The notes under the pieces are model-generated. The model worked only from the letters and a program-made list of their open reading frames with translations, had not been told where the DNA came from and did no database searches. A program made the translations under genes and the position numbers. A stretch of DNA of 6,253 bases from Deltaproteobacteria bacterium (GTDB taxonomy: Bacteria; Desulfobacterota; UBA8473), in the NCBI GenBank assembly GCA_030643245.1, contig DAOWME010000181.1:1-6253 (forward strand). Reading direction: 5' to 3'. Below are positions 1 through 6,213 of this stretch, in pieces. Every line of letters starts with the position of its first letter. The first letter of the stretch is position 1.

Positions 1-288
1 CCCTTCGCTTACCCCAACTTTCACCAGGATTTTATCGAGGGCAAGGTCGTTCTCGTAGGATGCCCTAAATTTGACGACGTGGATGAATACATACAGAAGT
101 TTGCCGACATCTTCAAAACAGCAAAGGTCAAGAGCATCACGGCGGTTGTCATGGAGGTGCCATGCTGTCACGGACTACCTATGATTATCAGGAAGGGCAT
201 GGAGCTTGCAGGGAAAACAATCCCCCTGGATCAGATAGTGATCGGTACCAGGGGGGAGATCCTCAAGAGGGAGAACCTCGTGGCATAA
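1..288 (+). CDS. Iron-sulfur cluster-binding (ferredoxin-type) protein, C-terminal fragment
   Basis: The frame is open from the first base to a TAA at 286-288 and gives 95 residues, so the N-terminus lies outside the window. Visible motifs are ADC-type context reduced to PFAYPNFHQDF at the edge, VLVGCPKFDD (Cys21 of the fragment) and MEVPCCHGLP (Cys55, Cys56), followed by a short terminal strand IVIGTRGEI. From family knowledge, this C-terminal pattern belongs to a roughly 200-250 residue iron-sulfur protein of strict anaerobes that usually carries a 2[4Fe-4S] ferredoxin domain at its N-terminus. That part is not visible here. The exact function of the family is unsettled; a cytoplasmic electron-transfer or metal-sensing role is an inference. 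The gene is convergent with the minus-strand block and is probably unrelated to it. An internal GTG at 79 is not the start, because the conserved motifs begin upstream of it. Confidence 0.85.
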   Translation, partial: PFAYPNFHQDFIEGKVVLVGCPKFDDVDEYIQKFADIFKTAKVKSITAVVMEVPCCHGLPMIIRKGMELAGKTIPLDQIVIGTRGEILKRENLVA

Positions 289-307
289 AAAGAGTTTCTG
301 ATTTGCG

Positions 308-337
308 TTGACTACCCCTTTAAAACGACTGTATATT
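308..337 (+). promoter_or_regulatory. Candidate sigma70-type promoter in the convergent gap
   Basis: TTGACT (308-313) and TATATT (332-337) are separated by 18 bases, each hexamer matching the bacterial consensus at five of six positions. Transcription would start near 344 and run directly into the nested inverted repeat at 355-525. No recognisable protein gene follows on this strand, so if it is real it would most likely serve a small RNA. If the host is an archaeon the match is meaningless. The sequence match is seen; activity is inference. Confidence 0.35.
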
Positions 338-354
338 TTGGCATCCTTCATTTT

Positions 355-550
355 GTAGTTTATACTTTTTCAACATTGACGGATGCCAGCCATTAGCTGT
401 CAGCCGTTAGCTATTAGGTGAAAACTTTGTATAAAAACGGACTGTTAAGCTAAAAGCTAACGGCGAATAGCTAATGGCACAGGTAATATTTTTTGAGGTA
501 TATTATCCCCAAAAGTGTAAACTACTTTTATGTTGAAATGACGGATGCCA
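355..550. repeat. Nested inverted/direct repeat element in the convergent intergenic region
   Basis: The inner inverted repeat has arms 389-412 and 455-478 (24 nt each, 21 pairing). Each arm carries the hexamer TTAGCT or its complement twice at 14-nt spacing, and the loop is 42 nt. An outer inverted repeat, 355-369 against 511-525, matches at 14 of 15 positions around GTAGTTTAYACTTTT. The 12-mer TGACGGATGCCA occurs directly repeated at 377-388, abutting the left inner arm, and at 539-550. A T6 tract (489-494) lies ten bases past the right arm, so the stem could act as an imperfect transcription terminator for the + strand gene ending at 288. AGCTAA-rich intergenic palindromes of this kind are common in some anaerobic bacteria (recalled, not checked). 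There is no transposase, so it could be a degenerate MITE-like or REP-like element. Confidence 0.7.
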
Positions 551-958
551 TATTTTTATGGTGTCCCCAGGTTTCCCTAGTCTATTACGAAAGTACCGCA
601 CCCAAAGTGAGTGTACCCCCCGACGTGAAATATGGAAGCCAGCTCCAGACACGGAACCACTGGGGCAGGTATAGTGGTAAATTTCTGCTTTCCGATCCAT
701 CGTCCGGGCTGAAGCCTTGATACTGGCTCCATGGGCCATGACGCATCAGGAACGTTTCTGAGGCTTTTCTTCCTTATGAGGGAGATTCCACCATATTCAT
801 TCCACAAAGCCAAGGCCTTGCGCCAAAGACTAGCCTGGAGCGTTGGAAGACGGTTTGCGATAATGGTCCCCAATACCAGAGAAAGCTCTACTGATAGGCT
901 TCTCGGAAGCCAGACAACGGAGCTGTTCACCTGGCAAATCACCAGATAGCGTATGAGA
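551..958. other. Intergenic stretch with no supported gene
   Basis: The 408 bases between the repeat element and the stop codon of the zinc-ribbon gene contain open frames on both strands: 577-987 minus, 503-739 minus and 731-949 plus. None gives a protein I recognise, none has a convincing ribosome binding site, and they overlap one another. The composition (many Arg, Ser, Pro and Trp codons) looks like translated non-coding DNA. It may be the 3' untranslated region of the minus-strand operon plus remnant DNA. I see no tRNA, CRISPR repeat or clean terminator here. Confidence 0.5.
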
Positions 959-1837
959 TTAAGGGGTAAATGCAACATACTCAACAAGCTCGAATAATAA
1001 CTTGATGCGATTCATGGGCCAGTGCTTTACTTTCCATGCACTCAGCATGTCTCTGGATTCCTGATTAAGGTACCCCATCAGTCTTCCCCAATAAAAATGT
1101 TTTTCTTTGCTGTCCTTCAACCTTATCACGTCATGAAGCAGTGCCTGTTCGTTCGGTCGAAAGAGTGACTTGAAGACTGCCGCCATCTCTAACAGCCTCA
1201 AGAATTCAGACGCCTCGAAGGTGAGCAACCCTTGATTTTCACGAATGTGGGGGTAAAAAACCTGATAAGGGTCGGGATAAAAACGAATACGAAACCGATC
1301 CATAGGAAATCGGTTCTCTTGATGGATTACCCTGCATAGGATATCGCCCATATCACCTTTTGGTCCTCGTCCCACAGTGGAAAACACCTGGACAAGCCCT
1401 TTCAGATCGGAACCGTGGTAAATGAAGACCACCCTTAGCCAAGGTTGTAGATCGCGTCTATGCATCGTCACCAAAAAGTGGTTGCGATCATGCAGATATG
1501 TACCGGAGAGATGACTGTCATGAAATCCTTCACCTGTCTCAAGCGGCTTTGGCAGGTTGTTGACAAAACCCCAAATAACAATAGATGCCCTGGAGGCATT
1601 ACCAAGATTTCTTGCCCATTTAAGGATGCTGTTGCACGTTTTGCAGTAGTTCTGTTTCGGGAAAGACTGACAGGGGTATACCCAACATCGCTGGCAAGGC
1701 TTGACTAACCCGGAGAGAGGAGGTCCCATCTCCTCCTCTTCTGTGAAAAGATGGGACTTCGACTTAAGACAGTGCAAGGTAGCCAGTAATTCAGCGCCCG
1801 AACCACTACGGCGCAACCAATCAAAGCTGCTCAGCAT
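959..1837 (-). CDS. Uncharacterised protein with N-terminal zinc ribbon, downstream partner of the multi-RAMP gene
   Basis: This gene encodes 292 residues that I cannot place in a named family. The clearest feature is a treble-clef or zinc-ribbon-like cysteine set at residues 48-68: CQRC (Cys48, Cys51), Cys56, and CKTC (Cys65, Cys68), which probably binds one zinc. After it come a mixed segment (85-170, with strands such as ASIVIWGFV and LRVVFIYHG), a basic aromatic stretch (RFRIRFYPDPYQVFYP, 181-196), and a helical C-terminal third (205-290) ending in a hydrophobic helix-like segment. There is no signal peptide, so it is probably cytoplasmic. The ATG at 1837 overlaps the end of the RAMP gene by 17 bp and has an AAGG six bases upstream (1844-1847). 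An internal ATG for Met37 (1727-1729), just before the zinc ribbon, has a stronger purine-rich leader and is an alternative start giving 256 residues. Its position makes a role with the RAMP protein, perhaps as an RNA- or protein-binding accessory subunit, a reasonable inference only. Confidence 0.8.
   Translation of the reverse strand: MLSSFDWLRRSGSGAELLATLHCLKSKSHLFTEEEEMGPPLSGLVKPCQRCWVYPCQSFPKQNYCKTCNSILKWARNLGNASRASIVIWGFVNNLPKPLETGEGFHDSHLSGTYLHDRNHFLVTMHRRDLQPWLRVVFIYHGSDLKGLVQVFSTVGRGPKGDMGDILCRVIHQENRFPMDRFRIRFYPDPYQVFYPHIRENQGLLTFEASEFLRLLEMAAVFKSLFRPNEQALLHDVIRLKDSKEKHFYWGRLMGYLNQESRDMLSAWKVKHWPMNRIKLLFELVEYVAFTP
1716..1757 (-). promoter_or_regulatory. Mutually exclusive hairpins over an internal SD/ATG in the zinc-ribbon gene
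   Basis: Two stems share bases. One pairs AGAGGAGG (1716-1723) with CCTCCTCT (1732-1739), loop 8. The other pairs GTCCCATCT (1723-1731) with AGATGGGAC (1749-1757), loop 17. On the mRNA (minus) strand the region reads AGAGGAGGAG immediately before the ATG of Met37 (1729-1727). Either hairpin would sequester the SD-like purines or the ATG. This might be chance in a Glu-rich coding stretch (EEEEMGPP). The pairings are exact; any regulation is inference. Confidence 0.3.
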
Positions 1838-4800
1838 TGAAGACCTTTTTAACCTTTGCGTAATGCTCGATTACATCCGGATTTAGCCATTCCTCAATCC
1901 GTACAGGCAAACGCCAGCTTTCTTCCGATTTCCCGGAGTATCGCTTGTTCCAATCAATAAGAAAACTGTCCTGGAGTATTTTCATATTTAGGCTGCCGAA
2001 TCCGAGGTGCCGGTTGTTCCCCATCTTGTGAGCGAGATCCGGCTCCAATACCATACACCATACTAACCTCTGCAATTCCTCTTCAAGAAGGTTCCAGAAC
2101 CGAATATCAAAACAGGCTTTCGCACCCGGCAATATTGCCCTGAAATAGTTCGCCTTCGAAGTGTCAGGTTTGAAATCTGTCAACTGCTCGACAATTGGGG
2201 CAAGCGGAGCGTGGGGAAAAACCCTCCACATGTCCTCAATGATAACCCTATGAACGGAACCGCCTGAAACTTCCCCCCACTTCTTTCCTGTAAAACGCCA
2301 CCCACCATAGGGGTAGGGCACTTTGAACCAGGCCATTTCAGGATCTTTGAATATACCGAAGCCAAGAGATACGCGTCCTGCAATGGCATTATTGGGGTCT
2401 TTTCCTACCCAACCAAAGAGGCTGTCTGCCGGGTTCAGACGGCTGAGATCAGGACTAACCTTCTTGGAATCGCTGGCAATTGAATAGACGTGGCGTAACA
2501 ACCCTTTTATGCTCTTGGCGGGGAGGGTATAAACCTTGTCTGTCGTTCTATTGGAGGCCTCCGGAGGGGAAATGGAAAAGAAGTCCCAACCATTTACAGG
2601 CCCATCTTCAAGGGTGACGCATGAAGAGGGTTGTCCGCTCTCCCGCACGCTAATGGGCGTCACAACCCTTGCCTCGACCTTCAATGTTCCACAGAGGCCA
2701 CCAAATGCCTTGTGAGAGACAAAACCGGCCTTAGCCCTTGGCGGCGTTTGGAAACTGGCGGCCTCTTTGGGTAACAGGGGATGAATTGGCTGCAACAAAC
2801 GAGCGGCCTCATTACCCTCAATTTCCAATTGCCGCCAGATCCCCTCCTGGGTAAAACCTTTTTTGCCAAATAGCTTTTCCCCCACACCAGTTGAGTCGGT
2901 TGCCAGCCAAACGAGTCTACTCACTTTGGCCTTGACCCAACCAAGACCACTGGTCTTCTGACCGCCTAGAGGGATATCGCCCCTTTCAAAGTCCCGGAGC
3001 AGATGAAACAGGAGTGAGATAGCCTCCATATCCTGGTCTTCGATATCTTGTATGTCTATCCTGAGTTGAAACCTGAGGTGGTTCCCGTAGGCAAAAAGAA
3101 AGTCGTGTTTGGCGGTCTCGATGGGCTGCCCTGTTTTCGGGTCGATCCTGATCCCATCCATGGAACACCAGGAATTATCCAGATTGTGCGGATTAGCCAA
3201 GTATGCGTCGGAGAAGAAGAGAAGACCTCGCTGCCCTTGTGTACCAAAAAGACGGTTTATTAATATCTCAGTAGCCTTGGCGGTTTCACCCCATAGCGTC
3301 TTCAGTGTCTGAGAGGCTCGCTTCCTAAAGGCTCCCTTGATAGTGCTGCCCGGGATATAGGTCTCCCACGATCCTTCCTTTTGAGAGGATGGCGCCCAGG
3401 TAAGCATACGCATAAAAATAGTATCGTAAGGCTTCCCATACTTACGGGAAATTTCCCGATTAGAGGCTCCGCCTGCCCGGAAATCAACATGATGGGGCAG
3501 AGCAAGTTCCTGCCGCGTGCGATTACGATAGGCCTTGAGAAATTCAATTAGATTGTTATCATTTGTGATACTCTTGTCCAAGTTCGTGGAATCCAACATG
3601 TGACGGTACCGAACCCTACTGTGGGCCTGGGTGAATTCTCTCCATGTTGCCGGCTTGACATCTTCCGGCACCGCCTCGGGATCACCCCACTTATATTCAT
3701 CAATCTGGCCGTTCATCAGCATAGTTTTGATTCGCACATGTTCCTCCCTGTCCAAAATTTCTGAGTCTACCCAGGAGTCACTCTGGATCAATCTGATTTG
3801 TTGGTCCACCTGTTGGTAAAGTCGGGGCATCAAACCGAGGCAAGCGGGCGTCAGGATCTGCACTAGAGCAGACTCATCCTCAATATTATCTGCCAGGCGT
3901 TCTGACAAATCTCTATCCAGGCCAAGGCCGTCGGCAACCTGGAACCATGAGTCATTATCCAGTTGTTTCTGAGTTTGATGTGTACTCTCTAAAACCTTGA
4001 CAATTCGCTTGGCCATGTTAGCCTTCTTCCCCAGAGCTTCTTTGATAGCAGCCTCCGCATCATCTAAGGTAGGAAAGTCTTTATCCTCCAAAGGTTTTAT
4101 CATGGCAAGAATATTATTGGAAAGCGCGTGTTTTCCCTTACCTAATTTAACTACCTTCGAAGATGGTAATATCCAGGTTTCAACCTCACTACTAGAACGT
4201 TCTCTCAGCCAGACGCCAATGACCCTTGGCAGATACTGGGTAAATTTTTGCTTCCAATCTTCGGGGCTGAGAATTGGGCCTCCCAAGGCCTTTTCCAAAC
4301 GATCACGGATGGGATCAGGTAGTTCCCTCATAGATGCCACAAGCAACCGTCCTTCAATGTCTGCAAAAGAAGCAGCCTCAGGATCTAACTTGCCCCAGTT
4401 CCAACCCACCAACACCGGGTTCACGGCATCAAAAACCAAATCAATTCTCAGATGATTAGCCTTGGGATACAGGGCAGGTATCCGCTCCGGAGTTGAAAAC
4501 GGGATGTCCGTTTCAAGACGCACCCGTCCCAGTCCTTTGCTCTTCCCGGCTCCGAACCAGAATCTACCCTCTATCAGTTCATAGAGGACATAGTATAACT
4601 TAGCCTGATTTTCGTTCTTCTTAAGCAGGTCTTTGTTTATGGAGAGAACAAAATCAAAAACGGAGTTGCGAAACAGCGTTTCCATCTTGTAATTTGCATT
4701 GGCCTCTGCTGCCCACCGATCTTCATCGAGCTTAATTCCCATGCGCAGATCAAAAAACCTGTCTTGTGGATAGCTCTTCTCCTGCAATTTGCATTCCATA

Positions 4801-5123
4801 CCGGTGATAAGTCTATTCGGCATAGAGGAACCATATAGTCGAGCCCAAAGTTGATTGAGCAGGCCAATATTCTTCCCGTTGCGAGACTGCCCAATAAAAG
4901 CATCCATCAGGGACTGTGCTGTACCCGAAACCTCCTCCGCCAGGGAAAGTAATCGGTGCGTACCGTCTCCATCCCTGGTAAAGAGTGTTTTACGTGCATT
5001 CCCTCTATAAATGGGGGTTTCCATATGCAGTTTGCCTTTCAAAATCATCTTGTTTTTCCCTTGTCTATAAGTAATCTTGTTTTTGAAGAACCATTCTCTT
5101 TGACCCGGAATTTTTAAACTCAA
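1821..5123 (-). CDS. Giant multi-RAMP (Cas7-like) CRISPR type III effector-type protein, three fused RAMP modules
   Basis: This is an 1100-residue, presumably cytoplasmic RNA-binding protein. RAMP module 1 (about 26-204) opens with ILKGKLHMETPIYRG and ends in a glycine-rich loop GAGKSKGLGRVRLE (191-204). Module 2 begins with a strand HLRIDLVFDAVNPVLVG (224-240), is interrupted by about 300 charged, mostly helical-looking residues (241-545), then resumes with YIPGSTIKGAFRK (589-601), RLFGTQGQRGLLFFSDA (624-640) and GGQKTSGLGWVKAKV (720-734). Module 3 (about 811-1050) shows TPISVRESG, YTLPAKSIKGLLRHVY (865-880), SLFGWVG (901-907), AGRVSLG and AHKMGNNRHLGFGSLNMK (1031-1048), a pattern like the TIGR03986-type RAMP proteins as I recall them. 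The IPGSxxKG motif plus glycine loop is diagnostic of Cas7 backbone subunits that bind crRNA and, in Csm3/Cmr4, cut target RNA. Asp567 is a possible catalytic residue. The start is uncertain: TTG 5123 forms a TTGA overlap with the polyferredoxin stop, whereas ATG 5048 (Met26) starts exactly at the RAMP fold behind a weak AAGGG. It resembles but is shorter than type III-E Cas7-11; a III-D-like fusion is the alternative. Confidence 0.88.
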   Translation of the reverse strand: MSLKIPGQREWFFKNKITYRQGKNKMILKGKLHMETPIYRGNARKTLFTRDGDGTHRLLSLAEEVSGTAQSLMDAFIGQSRNGKNIGLLNQLWARLYGSSMPNRLITGMECKLQEKSYPQDRFFDLRMGIKLDEDRWAAEANANYKMETLFRNSVFDFVLSINKDLLKKNENQAKLYYVLYELIEGRFWFGAGKSKGLGRVRLETDIPFSTPERIPALYPKANHLRIDLVFDAVNPVLVGWNWGKLDPEAASFADIEGRLLVASMRELPDPIRDRLEKALGGPILSPEDWKQKFTQYLPRVIGVWLRERSSSEVETWILPSSKVVKLGKGKHALSNNILAMIKPLEDKDFPTLDDAEAAIKEALGKKANMAKRIVKVLESTHQTQKQLDNDSWFQVADGLGLDRDLSERLADNIEDESALVQILTPACLGLMPRLYQQVDQQIRLIQSDSWVDSEILDREEHVRIKTMLMNGQIDEYKWGDPEAVPEDVKPATWREFTQAHSRVRYRHMLDSTNLDKSITNDNNLIEFLKAYRNRTRQELALPHHVDFRAGGASNREISRKYGKPYDTIFMRMLTWAPSSQKEGSWETYIPGSTIKGAFRKRASQTLKTLWGETAKATEILINRLFGTQGQRGLLFFSDAYLANPHNLDNSWCSMDGIRIDPKTGQPIETAKHDFLFAYGNHLRFQLRIDIQDIEDQDMEAISLLFHLLRDFERGDIPLGGQKTSGLGWVKAKVSRLVWLATDSTGVGEKLFGKKGFTQEGIWRQLEIEGNEAARLLQPIHPLLPKEAASFQTPPRAKAGFVSHKAFGGLCGTLKVEARVVTPISVRESGQPSSCVTLEDGPVNGWDFFSISPPEASNRTTDKVYTLPAKSIKGLLRHVYSIASDSKKVSPDLSRLNPADSLFGWVGKDPNNAIAGRVSLGFGIFKDPEMAWFKVPYPYGGWRFTGKKWGEVSGGSVHRVIIEDMWRVFPHAPLAPIVEQLTDFKPDTSKANYFRAILPGAKACFDIRFWNLLEEELQRLVWCMVLEPDLAHKMGNNRHLGFGSLNMKILQDSFLIDWNKRYSGKSEESWRLPVRIEEWLNPDVIEHYAKVKKVFNAEQL

Positions 5124-5953
5124 CCCGTTAGCTTATCCACGGCATTCGACCAAACAGCTGAATACTCCCCATCCTCAGCTGCAATATCTTTCCTCTTAAG
5201 GTTGACCGCCCCTTTGTCGCAAATATTCGAGCAGGCCCCGCAGAGTATACAGTACCGCTCACTGACAATAAGCTTTTTCCCCTCCCGACTGATTGCCTGA
5301 GTGGGACATTGATCTATGCACTTATTACAGTCTTCAGGACAAAGGCTGCTATCAATACTTATCTCTCCGGAAAATATAGGGGTCACTGTTATGGAGCCAT
5401 ACTCGCAGTGGTCCAGGCATCGATAGCACGCAAGGCATCTTGCCTCATCGGGTTCAACCGTTTCCTCTCCTACCTTTATCGCGTCCCTGGGGCAATTTTC
5501 AACACACAGAAAACAGAATTTTGGACAGTCTTCGTATGTGTTACTGATAACCTTGTCTTGTCTGCGGCACCACCGGTGCTCTCCCTCAGGATTTTTTGAA
5601 CAGTGGCTTGGACACCGACTCGTGTCTATATCTATTCTCTTTGGGAATGGGAGAAGACCCTGGTTGTCCAAAAGAATGCTCTTGGGAATATTGTTATAAG
5701 TCAAGGTAATCGCAGATACGGGACAGAAATGAGAACACACCTCACATAGTACACATTTCTCCTCATCTATATCGATGACAACCCCTTTCTCGTCCCGTAA
5801 TACAGAAATAGCGTCCTTGGGACAGACCTTCTCACATACGTCGCATTTGATACAGGCTAACCTATTTAGGGTTAGCAAGATTTCATCCGTGTACATCTTC
5901 AGCTTGATCTCTATCTTTTCGTCTGTCTCGTCTTTTCTATTCGAAACAATCAT
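5120..5953 (-). CDS. Polyferredoxin, six predicted [4Fe-4S] clusters
   Basis: This is a 277-residue soluble electron-transfer protein with no signal peptide or membrane segment. Three tandem 2[4Fe-4S] ferredoxin modules are visible. The cysteine quartets are 34/37/40/44 with 67/70/73/77, then 143/147/150/154 with 173/176/179/183, then 205/209/212/216 with 235/238/241/245. The third and fifth quartets have a CxxxCxxCxxxCP spacing rather than CxxCxxCxxxCP. Between modules 1 and 2, three more cysteines (114, 118, 129) sit in a CPSHC...HRWC linker of unknown role. The organisation recalls archaeal polyferredoxins such as FwdF or MvhB and their relatives in anaerobic bacteria, but 277 residues is short for them and I assign no symbol. 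It would wire electrons to or from an oxidoreductase not present in the window. The ATG at 5953 is preceded by GGAG with 5-nt spacing. The TGA overlaps the possible TTG start of the RAMP gene, making it the first clear gene of the leftward block. Confidence 0.93.
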   Translation of the reverse strand: MIVSNRKDETDEKIEIKLKMYTDEILLTLNRLACIKCDVCEKVCPKDAISVLRDEKGVVIDIDEEKCVLCEVCSHFCPVSAITLTYNNIPKSILLDNQGLLPFPKRIDIDTSRCPSHCSKNPEGEHRWCRRQDKVISNTYEDCPKFCFLCVENCPRDAIKVGEETVEPDEARCLACYRCLDHCEYGSITVTPIFSGEISIDSSLCPEDCNKCIDQCPTQAISREGKKLIVSERYCILCGACSNICDKGAVNLKRKDIAAEDGEYSAVWSNAVDKLTG

Positions 5954-6213
5954 ACTATCTCCAACATCAACGGTTCACAGGACTCTTCGGTTTCAAGACT
6001 CTCATATACATGCCTTAGGTTAGGGGCGAGGCCGAAATAACTTCCCCATTTGTACATCTCATCTTCAGGCCATCTTTGACCGATCTTCAAACACAAAATC
6101 CTCAAAATAGTTCGACTATTCCTGTGGTTTTGCGTTTTCAGATCGAACAAATCTAACCTAAATCTGAGCGCCAACTTTAGGAAGTTATTTCGGCCTCGCC
6201 CCTTAGTATCCAT
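5950..6213 (-). CDS. Doubtful small ORF overlapping the polyferredoxin start
   Basis: This is an 87-codon frame (ATG at 6213) rich in Arg, Lys, Leu and Asn, ending in the TGA of an ATGA overlap with the polyferredoxin start. It matches no family I know. The overlap would normally favour a real coupled gene. However, its first half and middle are built on the two arms of a 24-bp inverted repeat (6022-6045 and 6180-6203), no ribosome binding site is evident, and the composition is not clearly protein-like. It is more likely a chance frame crossing a repeat element, or a small leader peptide at best. Confidence 0.2.
   Translation of the reverse strand: MDTKGRGRNNFLKLALRFRLDLFDLKTQNHRNSRTILRILCLKIGQRWPEDEMYKWGSYFGLAPNLRHVYESLETEESCEPLMLEIV
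5959..5962 (-). promoter_or_regulatory. Ribosome binding site of the polyferredoxin gene
   Basis: The minus strand reads GGAG, then ATAGT, then ATG. This 5-nt spacing is a standard Shine-Dalgarno arrangement and supports the start at 5953. It is the clearest ribosome binding site of the three-gene block; the two downstream genes have only weak ones, as expected if they are translationally coupled. Confidence 0.75.
6022..6203. repeat. 182-bp element bounded by a perfect 24-bp inverted repeat
   Basis: The left arm 6022-6045 (beginning AGGGGCGAGGCCGAAATAAC) is exactly the reverse complement of 6180-6203, with 134 bases between them. The arms are GC-rich at their outer ends while the interior is AT-rich. 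Inside is a smaller exact palindrome, AATAGT-TCG-ACTATT (6106-6120). There is no transposase in the element. It lies directly upstream of the polyferredoxin gene, so on the minus strand its right arm would be transcribed first and could fold into a long stem in the 5' leader. It could be a MITE-like non-autonomous element, two inverted copies of a dispersed repeat, or a regulatory structure. Confidence 0.8.

Noticed and set aside
289..958. CRISPR array or leader in the gap next to a RAMP operon
   Set aside because: I looked for regularly spaced direct repeats of 24-40 bases and found none; the repeats present are nested inverted arms and one 12-mer pair, not a repeat-spacer pattern.
577..987. 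136-codon minus-strand open frame overlapping the end of the zinc-ribbon gene
   Set aside because: No recognisable motif, no ribosome binding site, overlaps the preceding gene by 29 bp out of frame, and competes with other open frames in the same stretch.
3997..4455. 152-codon plus-strand open frame inside the RAMP gene
   Set aside because: It is antisense to a clearly coding region with RAMP motifs on both sides; its Ser/Leu-rich composition is typical of an antisense shadow.
1821..5123. Naming the protein Cas7-11 (gRAMP) outright
   Set aside because: Only three RAMP modules are visible, the chain is shorter than known Cas7-11 proteins, and no TPR-CHAT, Csx30/31 or array is present in the window.
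5309..5599. 96-codon plus-strand open frame within the polyferredoxin gene
   Set aside because: It is antisense to regularly spaced cysteine quartets that are plainly the real coding frame.
6022..6203. CRISPR repeat pair
   Set aside because: The two 24-bp copies are inverted rather than direct and are 134 bp apart, unlike repeat-spacer units.
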